A DNA stretch of 64,000 nucleotides from Euphorbia lathyris (GCF_963576675.1 NC_088916.1:48299001-48363000); one strand, 5' to 3'; numbered from the stretch's first letter, positions 20,889 through 32,474 are shown. The notes: generated by a model not told the origin, from the letters alone. A program made the numbers and translations.

Positions 20889-23800
20889 TTGCAGGTAAGC
20901 CTGAGATGTGCTGAGAAGTCAAAGATGTGGTATATTGACAGCGCATGCTCGAGGCATATGACTGGTGATGAAACTCAGTTCATCATATTTGAGCGTAAAC
21001 GAGGAGGAAGCGTAAGTTTTGGAGACAACAAAAAGGGTAAGATAGCAGGGTCAGGAACCGTTGGAGGTAATCCTACTATTGAGTCAGTATCCCTAGTCAG
21101 CGGACTCAAATATAACTTACTCAGCGTAGCTCAACTATGTGACAATGGGAGAAAAGTTATATTTGATGACACTAGATGTAAAATATACGAGGGTAAAACT
21201 AATGAGTTAATTTTAACTGCCCCTCGCATTGATAATGTCTTCATGCTGAACTTGGAGAAAAAGTTTTCAAAAACTGTATGCTTAGTTTCAAAGGAAGAAA
21301 ATTCCTGGCTATGGCACAGGAGACTTGGTCATGTAAGCATGGACCTCCTGGCCAAATTAGCAAGAAAGCAATTGGTTGAGGGATTGCCAGAACTTAAATT
21401 TGAAAAAGATCAACTATGCCATGCTTGCCAAGCTGGAAAACAAACCAAACAATCTTTTCATAGTAAAAATATTGTCTCAACTAAGCGTCCGTTAGAGTTA
21501 CTACACTTGGATCTCTTCGGTGCATCCCAGCCGCTGAGTCTGGGTGGAAGAAGATTTTCCTTGGTCATTGTAGATGACTTCTCTCGGTACACGTGGATCA
21601 TCTTGCTGAGTAGCAAGGATGAGACCTTTGAGACATTTTCAAATTTGGTTAGAAAACTTGAAAATGATAAAGACCTAAAACTGGCTCACATCCGAAGTGA
21701 TAATGGTGGAGAATTCAAAAACCAACAGTTTGTTGAATTCTGTGAAGCCAGCGGCATTGACCATAATTTTTCTGCTCCTAGGACGCCTCAACAAAATGGG
21801 GTTGTAGAAAGGAAGAACAGAACCTTGGTTGAAATAGCCAGGACAATGCTGAGTGAGCATAGGCTTCCAAAGTACTTTTGGGGAGAAGCTGTCAACACAG
21901 CGTGCTATATTCTTAATAGGGCTCTTGTTAGACCTATACTAAAGAAAACCCCCTACGAACTTTGGAAAGGACGAAATCCCAACATTGGATACTTTCATGC
22001 CTTTGGCTGTAAATATTTTATTTTAAACACCAAAGATAGCCTAGCTAAGTTTGACTCAAAAGCTGATGAAGCTATCTTTTTAGGCTACTCAACAAACAGC
22101 AAAGCATACGGAGTTTTCAATAAACGAACTCAAGTTTTAGAAGAGTCAGTACATGTTGAGTTCGACGAAACTAACCCTGCAGGAAGATATCGGCCGCTGA
22201 CCGAGGATGATCCACACTCAGTATCCGCTGATCAAGATACAGCCGCTGAGTCATTCCCTCAAGGGCTGACCCAAGGTAAAAGTGAACCTCAAATTGTTTT
22301 CACTGACCAGTCTACACCTGCAGAGATTGTTGAAACACAAATAGCACAAGACATCAATCTACCAAAGGAGATAAGGATACCAAGAGGACACTCAGAGAGT
22401 GTTATTCTTGATGCCGCTGAGAATACCCTGATGACAAGAAACCAACTCAGGAGATACCTCAGCAACGTAGCCTTCGTCTCAGTTCAGGAACCAAAGAACT
22501 TTGCTGATGCTGAAGAAGATGAATTCTGGATGAGCGCAATGCAAGAGGAACTTGATCAATTTAGAAGAAACGATGTATGGGAGTTAGTGCCACATCCAAG
22601 GAGTCAGAAGACCATTGGAACAAGATGGGTCTTCCGCAACAAGCTGGATGAACAAGGAAAATGTAGTCAGGAACAAAGCAAGACTTGTAGCTCAGGGCTA
22701 CAGTCAGCAAGAAGGTATTGACTAAAGTGAGACCTTTGCCCCAGTGGCAAGGCTAGAGGCTATTAGAATTTTATGCGCTTATGCAAGTTATATGAACTTT
22801 AAACTGTTTCAAATGGATGTTAAAAGTGCATTCCTTAATGGAGTTATAAACGAAGAAGTTTATGTTAATCAACCTCCAGGGTTTGAGGATCCTAAATTCC
22901 CAAACCACGTTTATAAACTCAAAAAGGCTCTGTACGGCCTCAAGCAAGCACCACGTGCTTGGTATGAGAGCCTGACCAGTTTCCTGCTGACTAGAAATTA
23001 TATCAGAGGCAAAGCTGATACAACCTTATTCATTAAGAGAAAGGGTAAAGACACCCTGCTGGCTCAAATATATGTTGATGATATTATATTCGGTGCTACT
23101 AATGAGTCAATGTGTAAGGAATTTAGTAAGCAAATGCAGACTGAGTTTGAAATGTCAATGATGGGAGAACTCAACTTCTTCCTTGGACTTCAAATCAAAC
23201 AAGGGAAAAATGGCATCTTCATCAGTCAAGCTAAATATGCCAAGGAGATATTGAAGAAATATGATCTTGAAAATTGCAAGCCAATATCTACCCCTATGGG
23301 CACTGACACTGTCCTTTGTGCTGACGAGAATGGTAAGTCAGTAGACAGCAAATTGTATCGAGGTATGATAGGCTCTCTACTTTACTTAACAGCAAGTAGA
23401 CCGGACATTCAGTTCTCAGTATGCTACTGTGCTAGATATCAATCTAACCCTAAGGAATCTCATTACATAGCTGTAAAAGGAATCCTTAGATATTTGCAAA
23501 GCTCAGTGAACGCAGGTTTATGGTATCCCAACACTCATGGTTTCACACTTGTTGGATACACTAACGCTGACTATGGACGAGACAAGCTTGAATGAAAAAG
23601 CACCTCTAGAGGATGTCACTTCTTAGGAAGCTGTCTTGTATCCTGGTTCAGCAAGAAGCAGGCGTCAGTAGCCTTGTCTACCACTGAAGCTGAGTACATT
23701 GCTGTTGGACACTGTGTTGCTCAAGTCTTATGGATTAAGCAACAGCTTGAAGACTATAGTGTTCAAACAAAGACAATTAAGGTCAAATGTGACAACAAAA

Positions 23801-24018
23801 GTGCAATTGATCTATTAAAGAACCCAATCCAGCACAGCAGGATGAAGCATGTCAGCATCAGACATCACTTCATTAGAGACCATGTACTCAAAGGTGAGAT
23901 AAAGCTGACCTATGTCCCAACGGATGAGCAACTTGCGGATATCTTCACAAAGCCACTGGCTCATGAGCAGTTCAGCATACTGAGAGAAGCCATTGGTATG
24001 TTTAATCCTCTTCAGTAA
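20889..24018 (+). pseudogene. pol: Sirevirus Pol (protease, integrase, RT, RNase H), broken
   Basis: Domains in order: aspartic protease around WYIDSACSRHMTG (DSA where DSG is usual), GAG-pre-integrase with LWHRRLGHVSMDLLAKL and the zinc-binding CHACQAGK, integrase catalytic residues in VDDFSRYTW, IRSDNGGEF and NGVVERKNRTLVEIA, RT with [10 protein letters not shown] and the catalytic YVDDIIFG (about 23072), RNase H with KCDNKSAIDLLKNP and IFTKPLAHEQF at the end. Lesions: a frameshift near 22660, a stop (TAA) near 22725 and an in-frame TGA at 23593. Before the frameshift pol is in a different frame from gag. Enzymatically dead as it stands. Confidence 0.95.
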
Positions 24019-24521
24019 ATTCCAGCTCTTAATATATATTCATGCTGAGTGAATTACCATGCTGAATGACTTATGATATTATTTGCTGAGTGAATAGATG
24101 TATGCTGAGTGTTTAATGCTAAATGAATGAATATCACATACTGAGCAAATATGCGCACTGAGTAGCTATCTCAAACTGAGCAACCAACTACTTAATCCAT
24201 CCGTTTGTATAAAACTGACTACTCAGAATATAGAACGTTTAGAATCCTAAACGCTGAGTACAAGATCCGTTGCATTTAATGCTAAAGCACGCGAATAGAC
24301 ATCTAGGATGACGTATGCGCCGAATGTGTCATAAGTGCCAGGATCATTGTCGGTTGACAATCCCAAGGCAAAACTGACACATGGATTCGATAAGATCCAC
24401 CTCACAACGCTATAAATAATGGGTAAATCCCCATTTTTATCTCTTTACACTTACCGAATTCTCTGGCATAAGCACCTTCTCTCTAAAAACTCTCAAAACT
24501 TCCAAAACCCCCTCTGAAACT
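24019..24521 (+). other. Spacer between pol and third ORF, CTGAG-rich
   Basis: No gene. Repeated short words such as GCTGAGTGAAT, ACTGAGCAA and ACTGAGTAG occur about every 20-30 bases between 24040 and 24260. TATAAATAATGGG at about 24410 is a TATA-like site about 110 bp before the ORF3 start, so a separate ORF3 promoter is conceivable. Confidence 0.5.
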
Positions 24522-25647
24522 ATGACTAAGATTTCAGTGAACATCTCCGGTGCCGGTCACCCTAAGACCAGCTCCGATAAACCTCCCAAGCATACTGCTC
24601 TGCCTGAACCGACTAAGGTCACTACACCGAGCAAAGGCAAAGCTGGCCAAGCCACCTCCTCCAAAGGAAAGCCGACCAAAGTAAGAACCTATACTAAGGT
24701 CTTCGAAGACGTTAGAGAATGGAAGATAGACTTCTCAAGATGGTTCTCTGAGGCTTTCGTAGAAACCGAGCAACCATTCTGTGAATGGATATCGAAGAAT
24801 GGATGGACGGAGCTGTTCTCAATCAGAGACCCAACTTACCCTGACTTAGTAAGGGAATTCTACCACAATTTGCGGGTTGCTGACGATAACCAGGACTACC
24901 TAGCAACTGTGGTAGAAGAGAAAACAATTTTTGTCAACCCAACCTACCTTGCAAACTTGCTGAAGTTAAAGAATGAAGGGACAAAACTAAGGAGAACTGG
25001 TGATCATGAAGGAACTGGGTACTTAGCCACCTTCTGCAAGCCCCCTAGCCATTATGGAGAAATCTCCAGTTCCTCAATGGGTCAGCACCAAAAGATGGCA
25101 CACTATCTGCTGACCAATTACATCTACCCTAAGATTAATTGCACCAGCTCAGCGACAAACTTCGAGCAGTGCTTCATATGGCACATGCTGACTTATAAGC
25201 CCATCAATATGCCAGTTTTCTTAATAGCCGGCTTCCAAAGGAGAACTGTAACTTTAAGGCTGGGCTCACTCATAACCAGAATCCTCAAACACCATCAGAT
25301 TGACCTATTTGAGGAAACTGAGGCATAGGGCTCTGAGATAACAGCTGCTGCGCTGCGTGCCTTGAAGTTTGACCAACCGGTTAAGAAAGCCAAAGGTGGT
25401 GATCAGCCTACTGAGGAGACTGTCCCAAAGATGGGCAAAAGAACAAAGGCTCCAGCTGCCCGTAAAAGAAAAGCTGTTGGGACTCCTTCGAAAGATGCTG
25501 AGTCGCCGGCAAAGAAGCTGAAGTCAGCTGCTAAAAAAGGTCAGGAGAGACCTAAGTCAGCCCAGAAGAGAAGCAGGCAAGATGAGCCTGATACAGAAGG
25601 AAGAGTGGATGCTGCTGAGCAACCTCTGAAGAAGACGAAGTCTTCAG
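24522..25647 (+). pseudogene. Sirevirus third ORF, N-terminal part
   Basis: Starts MTKISVNISGAGH, reads 268 codons to a TAG (25326-25328), then continues in frame as a lysine-rich tail (25329-25647). The segment around 24730-25320 (FSRWFSEAFVETEQPFCEWI, DLVREFYHNL, FVNPTYLANLL and LTNYIYPKI) resembles the Transposase_32 type of putative plant transposon protein. The tail contains several basic clusters (KRTKAPAARKRK, AKKLKSAAKK) that look like nuclear localisation signals. No signal peptide or membrane segment is evident in this half. The deletion that fuses it to the 3' LTR remnant removes the C-terminus; the matching C-terminal half occurs in the second Sirevirus at 59270-60060. Function unknown. 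Confidence 0.75.
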
Positions 25648-25776
25648 GTCTTAATTTACTCAGCGCGCTGTGTAATCCTTTTTCAAAGAAAAAGAAGTCA
25701 GCCTTAACGTATTAAAATTTTAAATAGTTCCTATCCCCCCCTTGGAACTAACTTGATACGTTATAAGGGACCATCA
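25648..25776 (+). repeat. 3' LTR remnant of the Sirevirus
   Basis: 129 bp matching 18948-19078, ending GGGACCATCA before the TSD GTTTA. Confidence 0.95.
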
Positions 25777-25781
25777 GTTTA

Positions 25782-25886
25782 TTCTTTCAAGAATATTACT
25801 GACTTAGGCATCGGAGTGTCCCCGGCCGATCCCAATGGCGCCTCACAGGGAAGGGCTCCGATCAAGGATCTTTTCACAAGATATTA
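25782..25886 (+). repeat. 3' LTR of the non-autonomous element, second part
   Basis: Resumes TTCTTTCAAGAATATTACTG, matches 15709-15812, and ends GATATTA (CA changed to TA) before the TSD GTTTG. Confidence 0.9.
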
Positions 25887-26735
25887 GTTTGATATGTAAG
25901 ACATAAGACTGAATGATGTAATTTTGGGCATTGAAATTAAATGTTCATCTAGTGGTATCATCTTGACTCAGTCATATTACGTGTTTAGTAAGGATGATTC
26001 TGGTAAAGCCATGATTGCAATAAACACTAGCCAACATCTGTTAATAAAGGTGAAAGCTTTGACTAAGTAGAATACCCAATATTAATAGGGTAGTCTGATA
26101 TATCTCATGAGTTGTACACGACCTGGTATCGCTTTCAATATAAGAATTTTTTAACATGTATAAGAGTAATCCAGGGAAGAACCACTAGAAGGATATCATT
26201 AGGATTACTTAGGTATTAATAGCACATTCGTGATTAAAGACTGCACTATATGAGAGATCCTGCTGGTTTGGACGGATACTCTAATGCTAGTTATATGTCT
26301 GATATTAAAGATTCCAAAGGCACGAGTTGGTATATTTTTACTCTAGTAGGACGAGTAGTGTCCTGGAAATCCTCAAGACAAATGATCATAACCAGATCTA
26401 CCATAGAGTCCGAGTTTGTAGCTTTGGATTGAATTAGAGAAGAAGCCAGAGGATATTCGTGATTGGCCAAAGCTCGTGCCCACAATTTGTGTACATTGTG
26501 ATAGTCAAGAAGCGATTAACGAAGCATAAAATGTGATGTATCAGAAGTAAAAATTGACCTATACCTCATCGACATAACACCATTAAGCAACTGATCTCAA
26601 TGAGAGAAATCTCTATTGATTTTGTAAGATGCCAAGATAAAACTGTAGATTTTTTTAACCAAATGGTTAAATCGACATCAAGCGTTAAAGTATCGAAAGG
26701 AATGAGACTGAAGCCCATTAGAATTTAAGTTTCCA
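25887..26735 (+). pseudogene. Decayed copia RT/RNase H, piece 4 of 4
   Basis: Resumes directly after the TSD with RFDM, then RLNDVILGIEIK, GIILTQSYYV, SCTRPGIAFNI and the RNase H blocks [42 protein letters not shown] and ISIDFVRCQDKT, ending near GMRLKPI. Many stops and frameshifts. With pieces 1-3 it makes one copia RT-RNase H region opened by three independent insertions. Confidence 0.9.
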
Positions 26736-27003
26736 TGTGAAGAAAAACACAATTTTGTTTACTGGAGATCCCAAAATCTAGGTTCATAGGGACAATCTAA
26801 TTGCATAGAGTTTGTAAGGTTATCGCGCAGGGTCAATCCTAGTCCATTTCTGTGACATAAATAATGATATAAAACAGAAAAGGTTAGGCTACACTTTTAA
26901 TGATTCTTTATGTGTTAGAAGTTTGAGAAAAAGTAATAACCTATTCGAGAGTGAATTAAGATCACTTCAAATGATGGCTTAGAGCATCTTCAAAAGACTC
27001 TTA
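26736..27003. other. Probable 3' end of the old copia element and insertion flank
   Basis: No gene. GAGCATCTTCAAAAGACTCT just before 27001 and TTAAGAGACTATTTGTG after 28613 join into one continuous sequence once the next element is removed. Confidence 0.45.
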
Positions 27004-28613
27004 GGGCTCATTCGGTTCATAGAAATATGAGGGAATAGAATAGTTATTTTTTAAGAATTCTTATTCCAATATTTGGTTCAACTTTTTGTGTGTAGAATAG
27101 CTATTCCATTGAAAATGTATTCCATAAGTGAAGGAATAGAGATTCCTTGATTCAACATAGGAATAACTATTCCTAATCAATATCATCATTCATTTTCAAA
27201 AATACCCTCTAGCTAATTTCTCAAATTCTATAAATTGTGGAAAATCCATAATTTATATCCTAAAATGAAAAATGAAAAAATACCGAAAACGTTAAAAAAT
27301 GCGACAAATATGAAAACATGAATAACGCAAAAAAAAATGTGAACAAACGTGATAATCTAGAAAACGCGAAAAAACACAAAACCGGAATAACACGAAAAAT
27401 ACAAAAATGAAAAAACGCGGAAAACACAAAAACGCAACAAAACGCAAAAACATCAAAACACAAAAAAACGCAAAAACAATAGAAACAAAAAACACAAAAA
27501 CGTGAATAACACGAAAAAGTGACAAACACACGAAAAATAAAAAAAGTGACAAAACGTGCAAATGCAAAAAATGTAAGACAAACACAAAAATGTGAGAAAA
27601 CGGAAAACACAGCAAAAGGTGAAAAAATGCGAAAAACATGAATAACATGAAAAAGTGATAAAATGTGAAAAAATAAAAAAGTGAATATCCACGAAAATAT
27701 GAAAACGTGAAAAGGCAAAAAAAAACAGAAAACCATAAAAAAACACAAAAAGGTTACAAAACGCGAAAAGTACAAAGGCATGAACAAATGCGAAAAACAA
27801 GAAAATGTGAAAATACGCGAAAACGCTACATACACGAAAACATGAAAAAAATATTAAAAACATATTTTTTCAAATTTTCTTGTTTTTATCACTGTTTTCG
27901 TTTTCTTGTTTTTATCATTTTCTTTAGTTTTCATGTTTTTCCTGTATTTACACATTCTCATGTTTTAATAGTTTTCACGTTTTTTTTTTTTTTTGTATTT
28001 TTTGAAATTTTTTCACATTTTCTTGTCTTCCACATTGTTTCAGGTTGTCCCATTTTTAACGTTTTTGTGTTTTTTATATTTTTTCACGTTTTCACTTTTT
28101 TTGTGTGTTTGTGCATTTTCGTATTTTCATGGGGTTTTCTACTTTTTTTTCTTTTTTTTTGTTTTTACCAATTTTCTACTGTTTTCCACGTTTCTGTGTT
28201 TTTTTAGCGTTTTACCGTTTTGCACATATCTTTTTTTTTTTTTTTACATGTTCATGTTTTGCATGTTATTTTTTTGTGTTAATCCATTTATATGTTTTTT
28301 TTTTTTTTGTGTTTTCACCTTTTTACACTTTTATTTTGTTTTAAATTTTTTTTTTTACGTTTTCAAGTTTTTTGTGTTTTTCGTACTTTTACCATTTTTT
28401 ATATTTTTTTTTGAACCAGTATAAATTTGAATAATTTATTGTTATAATTAAAATTTTAAAATAACTAAAAAATTAAAGATATGTTTTAACTTGCGGAACT
28501 AGTTATTCCAATCTATTTTATTATTTTAACCAAATATAGGAATAGTTATTCCTAAACAATAAAAAATAGGTATTCTATATATTTTATTGAATGAACCAAA
28601 CGGTAACGTATGG
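27004..28613. mobile_element. PIF/Harbinger-like foldback element with A-rich and T-rich arms
   Basis: Flanked by TTA (27001-27003 and 28614-28616), the 3 bp target duplication of PIF/Harbinger. The left end is GGGCTCATTCGGTTCAT; the right end carries the complementary ATGAACCAAACGG. The interior is extreme in composition: 27260-27860 consists of degenerate 8-12 bp units such as AAAACGCGAAAAACAC, and 27865-28420 of the complementary T-rich form (GTGTTTTTCGT), so the two halves can fold back on each other. Subterminal GGAATAACTATTCCTA-like words occur at both ends. No transposase; the long open frames are low-complexity artefacts. Confidence 0.75.
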
Positions 28614-28659
28614 TTAAGAGACTATTTGTGTAGATCTGCTAAATTTGTTGTGGAATTTA

Positions 28660-28921
28660 CTCTCTCTGTTTCATTTTATTTGTCTTTTAAGGTTTCTACA
28701 CACATATTAAGAAACCTATTAATTACCCTAAAAAGTAGTTAAATATTACCTTATTACCCTTGCAATTAATGTTTAAATTTCTCTGCAAATTTCTTTCCTT
28801 TTATTATATAAGGACAAAGTTGGAAAAAATACATTTAATGCTCATTGAAAAGTGTAAAACGTCAAATAATTTGAAACAAAATTTTATTCTCAAAACGACA
28901 ATTATTATGAAACGGAGGGAG
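28660..28921. mobile_element. Stowaway MITE
   Basis: 262 bp between TA dinucleotides; ends CTCTCTCTGTTTCATTTTAT and ATTATTATGAAACGGAGGGAG, the plant Stowaway (Tc1/mariner-type) consensus CTCCCTCCGTTTC. Confidence 0.9.
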
Positions 28922-28923
28922 TA

Positions 28924-29470
28924 GTAAATAAGTGGCTTTCATCTTCCTAAGATGCAAATTTCATTTTCTTGGATGCATATTTTTGTTGAAATAGAATGTG
29001 GAGTATTATTATCATAATCCAACTTCCTCCTTTGAAGGAGATGAGATTTGGGCCTAGTTTTGCAAGGGTCGGCCCATACTTAACCAACTTATACTTCAAA
29101 AATTCTTAACTCAGGCACATTCTAATCCACTATGAATTTAAGTGGATTTTAGCTGAAAAATTAAATCCCAAATCCACCACACATAAACTTATTTTTATAA
29201 AATATATAAAACTTAAAATTTACATATAATATCAATATCCTAAACAGATTCGTCCTATTTTTATATATCTCAAATCCAATAAAAAAATCGACGAATTTGG
29301 AACAAGTCAAAAGCTATTTTCTCCTGTTCAAATTTGACCCATTAGATGAAGGTCTAGGAAGATACCCGGCCCATGAACCAATGTATATGGAATAGGAGAA
29401 AATTTACTATACCTGACATACCAACTAAGTAAAAACAAAAGATATTGAGAAATTTAAAGGTGGCAACAAC
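28924..29470. other. AT-rich spacer
   Basis: Nothing recognisable on either strand; no frame with homology-like motifs. Confidence 0.5.
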
Positions 29471-29479
29471 TTTAAAATT

Positions 29480-29983
29480 GGGAAAATTACACACATGTAT
29501 TGGACTTTGTCCATTTTTTTTTTTATAGTATCACCGGTTAAACTTCAAAATATAATATATAAACTATTAAATTTTACATTTTTTTAATATTATGACTACC
29601 AAATTTCAATTAATGTTTCAGAAGCCTGATCTCAAAATAGAAACGTCCGACAATTAAATTTAGAACCACATTATTTTTATTTTTCAAAATTACTAATTCT
29701 ATGGCTGTGTCTCTCTTTTCTAACCAAAAAAATTCTGAATAACTTTAAAATGAAAAATTTAAAGAATTAAAATTACTTAAAAAATAAAAAATTCTTGAAA
29801 ATTTCCATTTTTAGATTATTAAAAGTGATTTTTAAATATTAATAAAAGTTTAGTGGCTATAATATTAAAAATTATAAAATTATGTTTTTTTTTTTTTTTA
29901 ATCAATGTACTTTTCTATTGCGTTCTAAAATTTGATGACCAATATTGAGATAAAGTATCAGTGACCATGAATGTAATCTACCC
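29480..29983. mobile_element. MULE-type MITE with decayed ends
   Basis: 504 bp. Ends GGGAAAATTACACACATG and CATGAATGTAATCTACCC are imperfect TIRs; the flanking 9-mers TTTAAAATT and TTTACAATT differ by one base. Poly-T (left) and poly-A (right) arms lie inside each end. Confidence 0.65.
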
Positions 29984-30232
29984 TTTACAATTATGTCTCT
30001 TCTTTAATGAATAAAGAAAAAGCAAATGGGACATATTTGGCTTTATCTTTTTCAGAAGATAAACCTAAAATAATTGATACAGTACTATTGAACTCGGGAA
30101 AACTAAAATGATATTATTGTCCTCCGTCCAAATAGTAGTAGTATCTTTGGTCAAGTCTCCTTGCTAATTGTATTTAATTAATGACTATTGTGTACGCATG
30201 TCATTGATTAGTGCGATTACCCATTTAATTAA

Positions 30233-30355
30233 GGAAAAACTACAAAATTGGGTCAAATGGAAGGCTCATTTGCATTTTAAGATCCATTATCAATCAACTT
30301 ACATATATAGACTATGCCTTTAAAACTTTCCGGAAATACCCTTCATATATATATT
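30233..30355 (+). repeat. Left TIR of the MULE
   Basis: Begins GGAAAAACTACAAAATTGGG and ends near CCCTTCATATATATA. The right TIR begins (reverse complement) GGGTAAATTACAAAAATGGG. Confidence 0.9.
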
Positions 30356-30689
30356 AGAACTTTTGCATTTCATCCCTAAACAATTCGCGAAACTTGAACG
30401 GCGAACACCAAAAATATCGAACGACGAACATCTTCAACTCCTCCAATCTTTACATTTCTTCTTCCAGCGACTTCCAACCGATTCCAATGGCAAGAACCGG
30501 CAAGAAGGTATGTTATTGTGTGATTTCTGTTTAGGTTTTAACGTTTCTATTCTTATACTACGGTGATTTTACTTCTGGAGATTTAGAAGTAGGGTTTGCA
30601 AATTTATTGTGTTTTTTCGTTGGTTCATAGCTTCATTTTGTTATAATGATACTTAGAAATAGTTAAAATCAGTTGGGGGGACCAAATTT

Positions 30690-30850
30690 TACAGAATCGA
30701 CCAGTTCGCGAATATGAGTTTACTTCGCGAAGAGCAAAATCTGCGAAGTAAACTCATGTCCACGAAGCAGTCGATGCATATGCTATTGTTCCGCATATGC
30801 GAAGTCGCGAATGCGCTTGTCAGTTCGCGAATTTCATATTCGCGAAGTGA
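30690..30850. repeat. TTCGCGAA-motif cluster 1 with a 15 bp inverted repeat
   Basis: In intron 1 of the Ulp1-like gene. It includes CAGTTCGCGAA (twice), CTTCGCGAAG, GCATATGCGAAGTCGCGAA and TATTCGCGAAG. A perfect 15 bp inverted repeat, ATGAGTTTACTTCGC with GCGAAGTAAACTCAT, spans 30714-30728 and 30743-30757 around a 14-base loop. Confidence 0.85.
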
Positions 30851-32474
30851 GTATTTACTTGACTAATTTTATATACTTTATGATTTGGAAGGGTGATCAT
30901 TCTAAGTCTAATTCCAAAAAGAAGAAGAGGACATCAAAGACACTTAAGAAGAGTATCAAAGACACGTTTAGGTACCCCTACGCCTATGATACGAGAGCTA
31001 CTATCACAGTTCGTTCTGATGCTGAGGTGATGAAGAAAGTGAAACAAAGATTATCCACAGTGCAGTTGGCCATGTTCAGGAAAACATGTTTTGGTCATTT
31101 GGTGGACTTCGAAGTGTATTCATTGTCCTCTCCTCTATGCCATGTGGTTCTTACAATGGAGATCAATCCGAAAGAGGGTAAATCCGGAGAAATGTGGTTC
31201 CAAATCAATGATGTTGAAGTGAAATTCGGTCAGCGTGAATTTGCACTCGTAACCAGATTGAGACTAGGTGATCCGTTACCAATTTTTAAACGGATGAGCA
31301 ATTATAAAAGGGAAAACAGATTGAGGAATCTCTATTTTGGAGGTAGAGAGAGCATAAATCACAAAGATATATTCGATACATTCTTAGAGACTAATTGGGA
31401 AAAAAAATAACGATGATGCGGTGGCAATGGCTATGTTGTTCGTTATACACAGGTTCCTACTCACAACTGATGCAGTGAAAAAGGTTGATGACAATATCAT
31501 CAACCTAACTGATTTCCCGACTGTATTTAACTCGTTTCCATGGGGTGTGCCTGCTTGGAATGAGCTGTACAAGACGATGGTACGTGGGATCCCAGGAAGG
31601 AAGAAGGCATTTGACGCGTACAATGCGGAAGAAGGAAAGAAGAAGGTCGTCCCATATCAGCTTCATGGATTAGCACAAGCGTTCCATGTATGTTTCCTAT
31701 ATTCATGTGATTTACTAAATGTTAGATTTCAACTGTAATGATTTTTATTTAATACTTTGTAGGCTTGGATACTGGAGATATTGCGTGCACCCCCTAAATA
31801 CTATTTGAGGAGACCAAAGAACGCGTACCCTCGTATATGTCGGTGGATAAGTGCAAAGAATATAACTTATTTAGAAGCTGAAGAAATATTTAAGGTAAGT
31901 ACATATGTCTTGTGTACAGAATTAATGTGTGCTTTGGATGTAAGTAACATGTGCTTATGGAGTTGGATTTGATTTTTCATGTTTTCAGTCAGCTGATGTG
32001 CAAGCATCTGAACTTGTTATCGAGGAAGACGAGGCAAAGTGCGATTGGTATGCGCCAATGAAGGATTATTTTGATGGGAAAGCTGTAGACCTTGACCTTA
32101 ATGTGTTATTCGCACCTTATAAGGGGTATGAGCTAAGTCAAGAAGAGGAGAACAATGAAGAAGAGAATGAGGTACATAATGAGGAAGAGAATGTTGTAGA
32201 GAGTGAGGAAGAGAATGTTGTAGGTAATCAGGGCGAAGAGGATGTTGGAAATGAGGAGGAAGAGTATGTTTATATAGATGAGGAGGACAGAATTAGAAAC
32301 GAGAAGAGGTGTAAGAAGAAGAATGAAGTGAATGTACAGGCAAATAAGGAAGAAGAAAGGAAGGCAAGGATGCGGGAGAGATTTGAAATGTTGAAGGTGG
32401 AACTTAAAGATTCATTGGCAGATGAATTCGAGCGGAAGATGAGATCAGAGTTCAATGAGTCTAATAGGCGGGAG

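Larger units (their letters stand above)
17744..25776 (+). mobile_element. Sirevirus (Ty1/copia) with third ORF and truncated 3' LTR
   Basis: The 5' LTR runs 17744-19078, tRNA-iMet PBS 19081-19092, gag 19141-20883, pol 20889-24018, third ORF from 24522, and a 129 bp remnant of the 3' LTR at 25648-25776. The TSD GTTTA is at 17739-17743 and 25777-25781. Sirevirus features: a long gag with three zinc knuckles, an ORF beyond pol, and dispersed CTGAG/CTCAG words throughout. An internal deletion removed the end of ORF3, the PPT and about 1.2 kb of the 3' LTR; the junction shares GTC. The intact TSD shows the deletion came after insertion. Confidence 0.95.
15213..25886 (+). mobile_element. Non-autonomous LTR retrotransposon hosting a nested Sirevirus
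   Basis: The LTRs (600 bp; 15213-15812 and 17259-17743 plus 25782-25886) begin TGATAACATCCGC. The TSD GTTTG is perfect (15208-15212 and 25887-25891). The internal region (15813-17258) is 1.4 kb of repeats with no pol. A PPT (TTTTAGGGGGGGCTTC) precedes the 3' LTR. The LTR 3' part with CTTAGGCATCGGAGTGTC resembles gypsy/Tat-type LTRs, so a Tat-dependent derivative is likely. The 3' LTR is split by the Sirevirus at 17744. Without that insertion the element is about 2.6 kb. Confidence 0.9.

Noticed and set aside
27260..28424. Long phenylalanine/cysteine-rich or lysine-rich open frames
   Set aside because: They arise from A-rich and T-rich low-complexity DNA, overlap on both strands and have no domain; they are not genes.
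30363..30566. A 67-codon frame as a separate small gene
   Set aside because: It overlaps exon 1 of the Ulp1-like gene in another frame and runs into its intron; no independent support.
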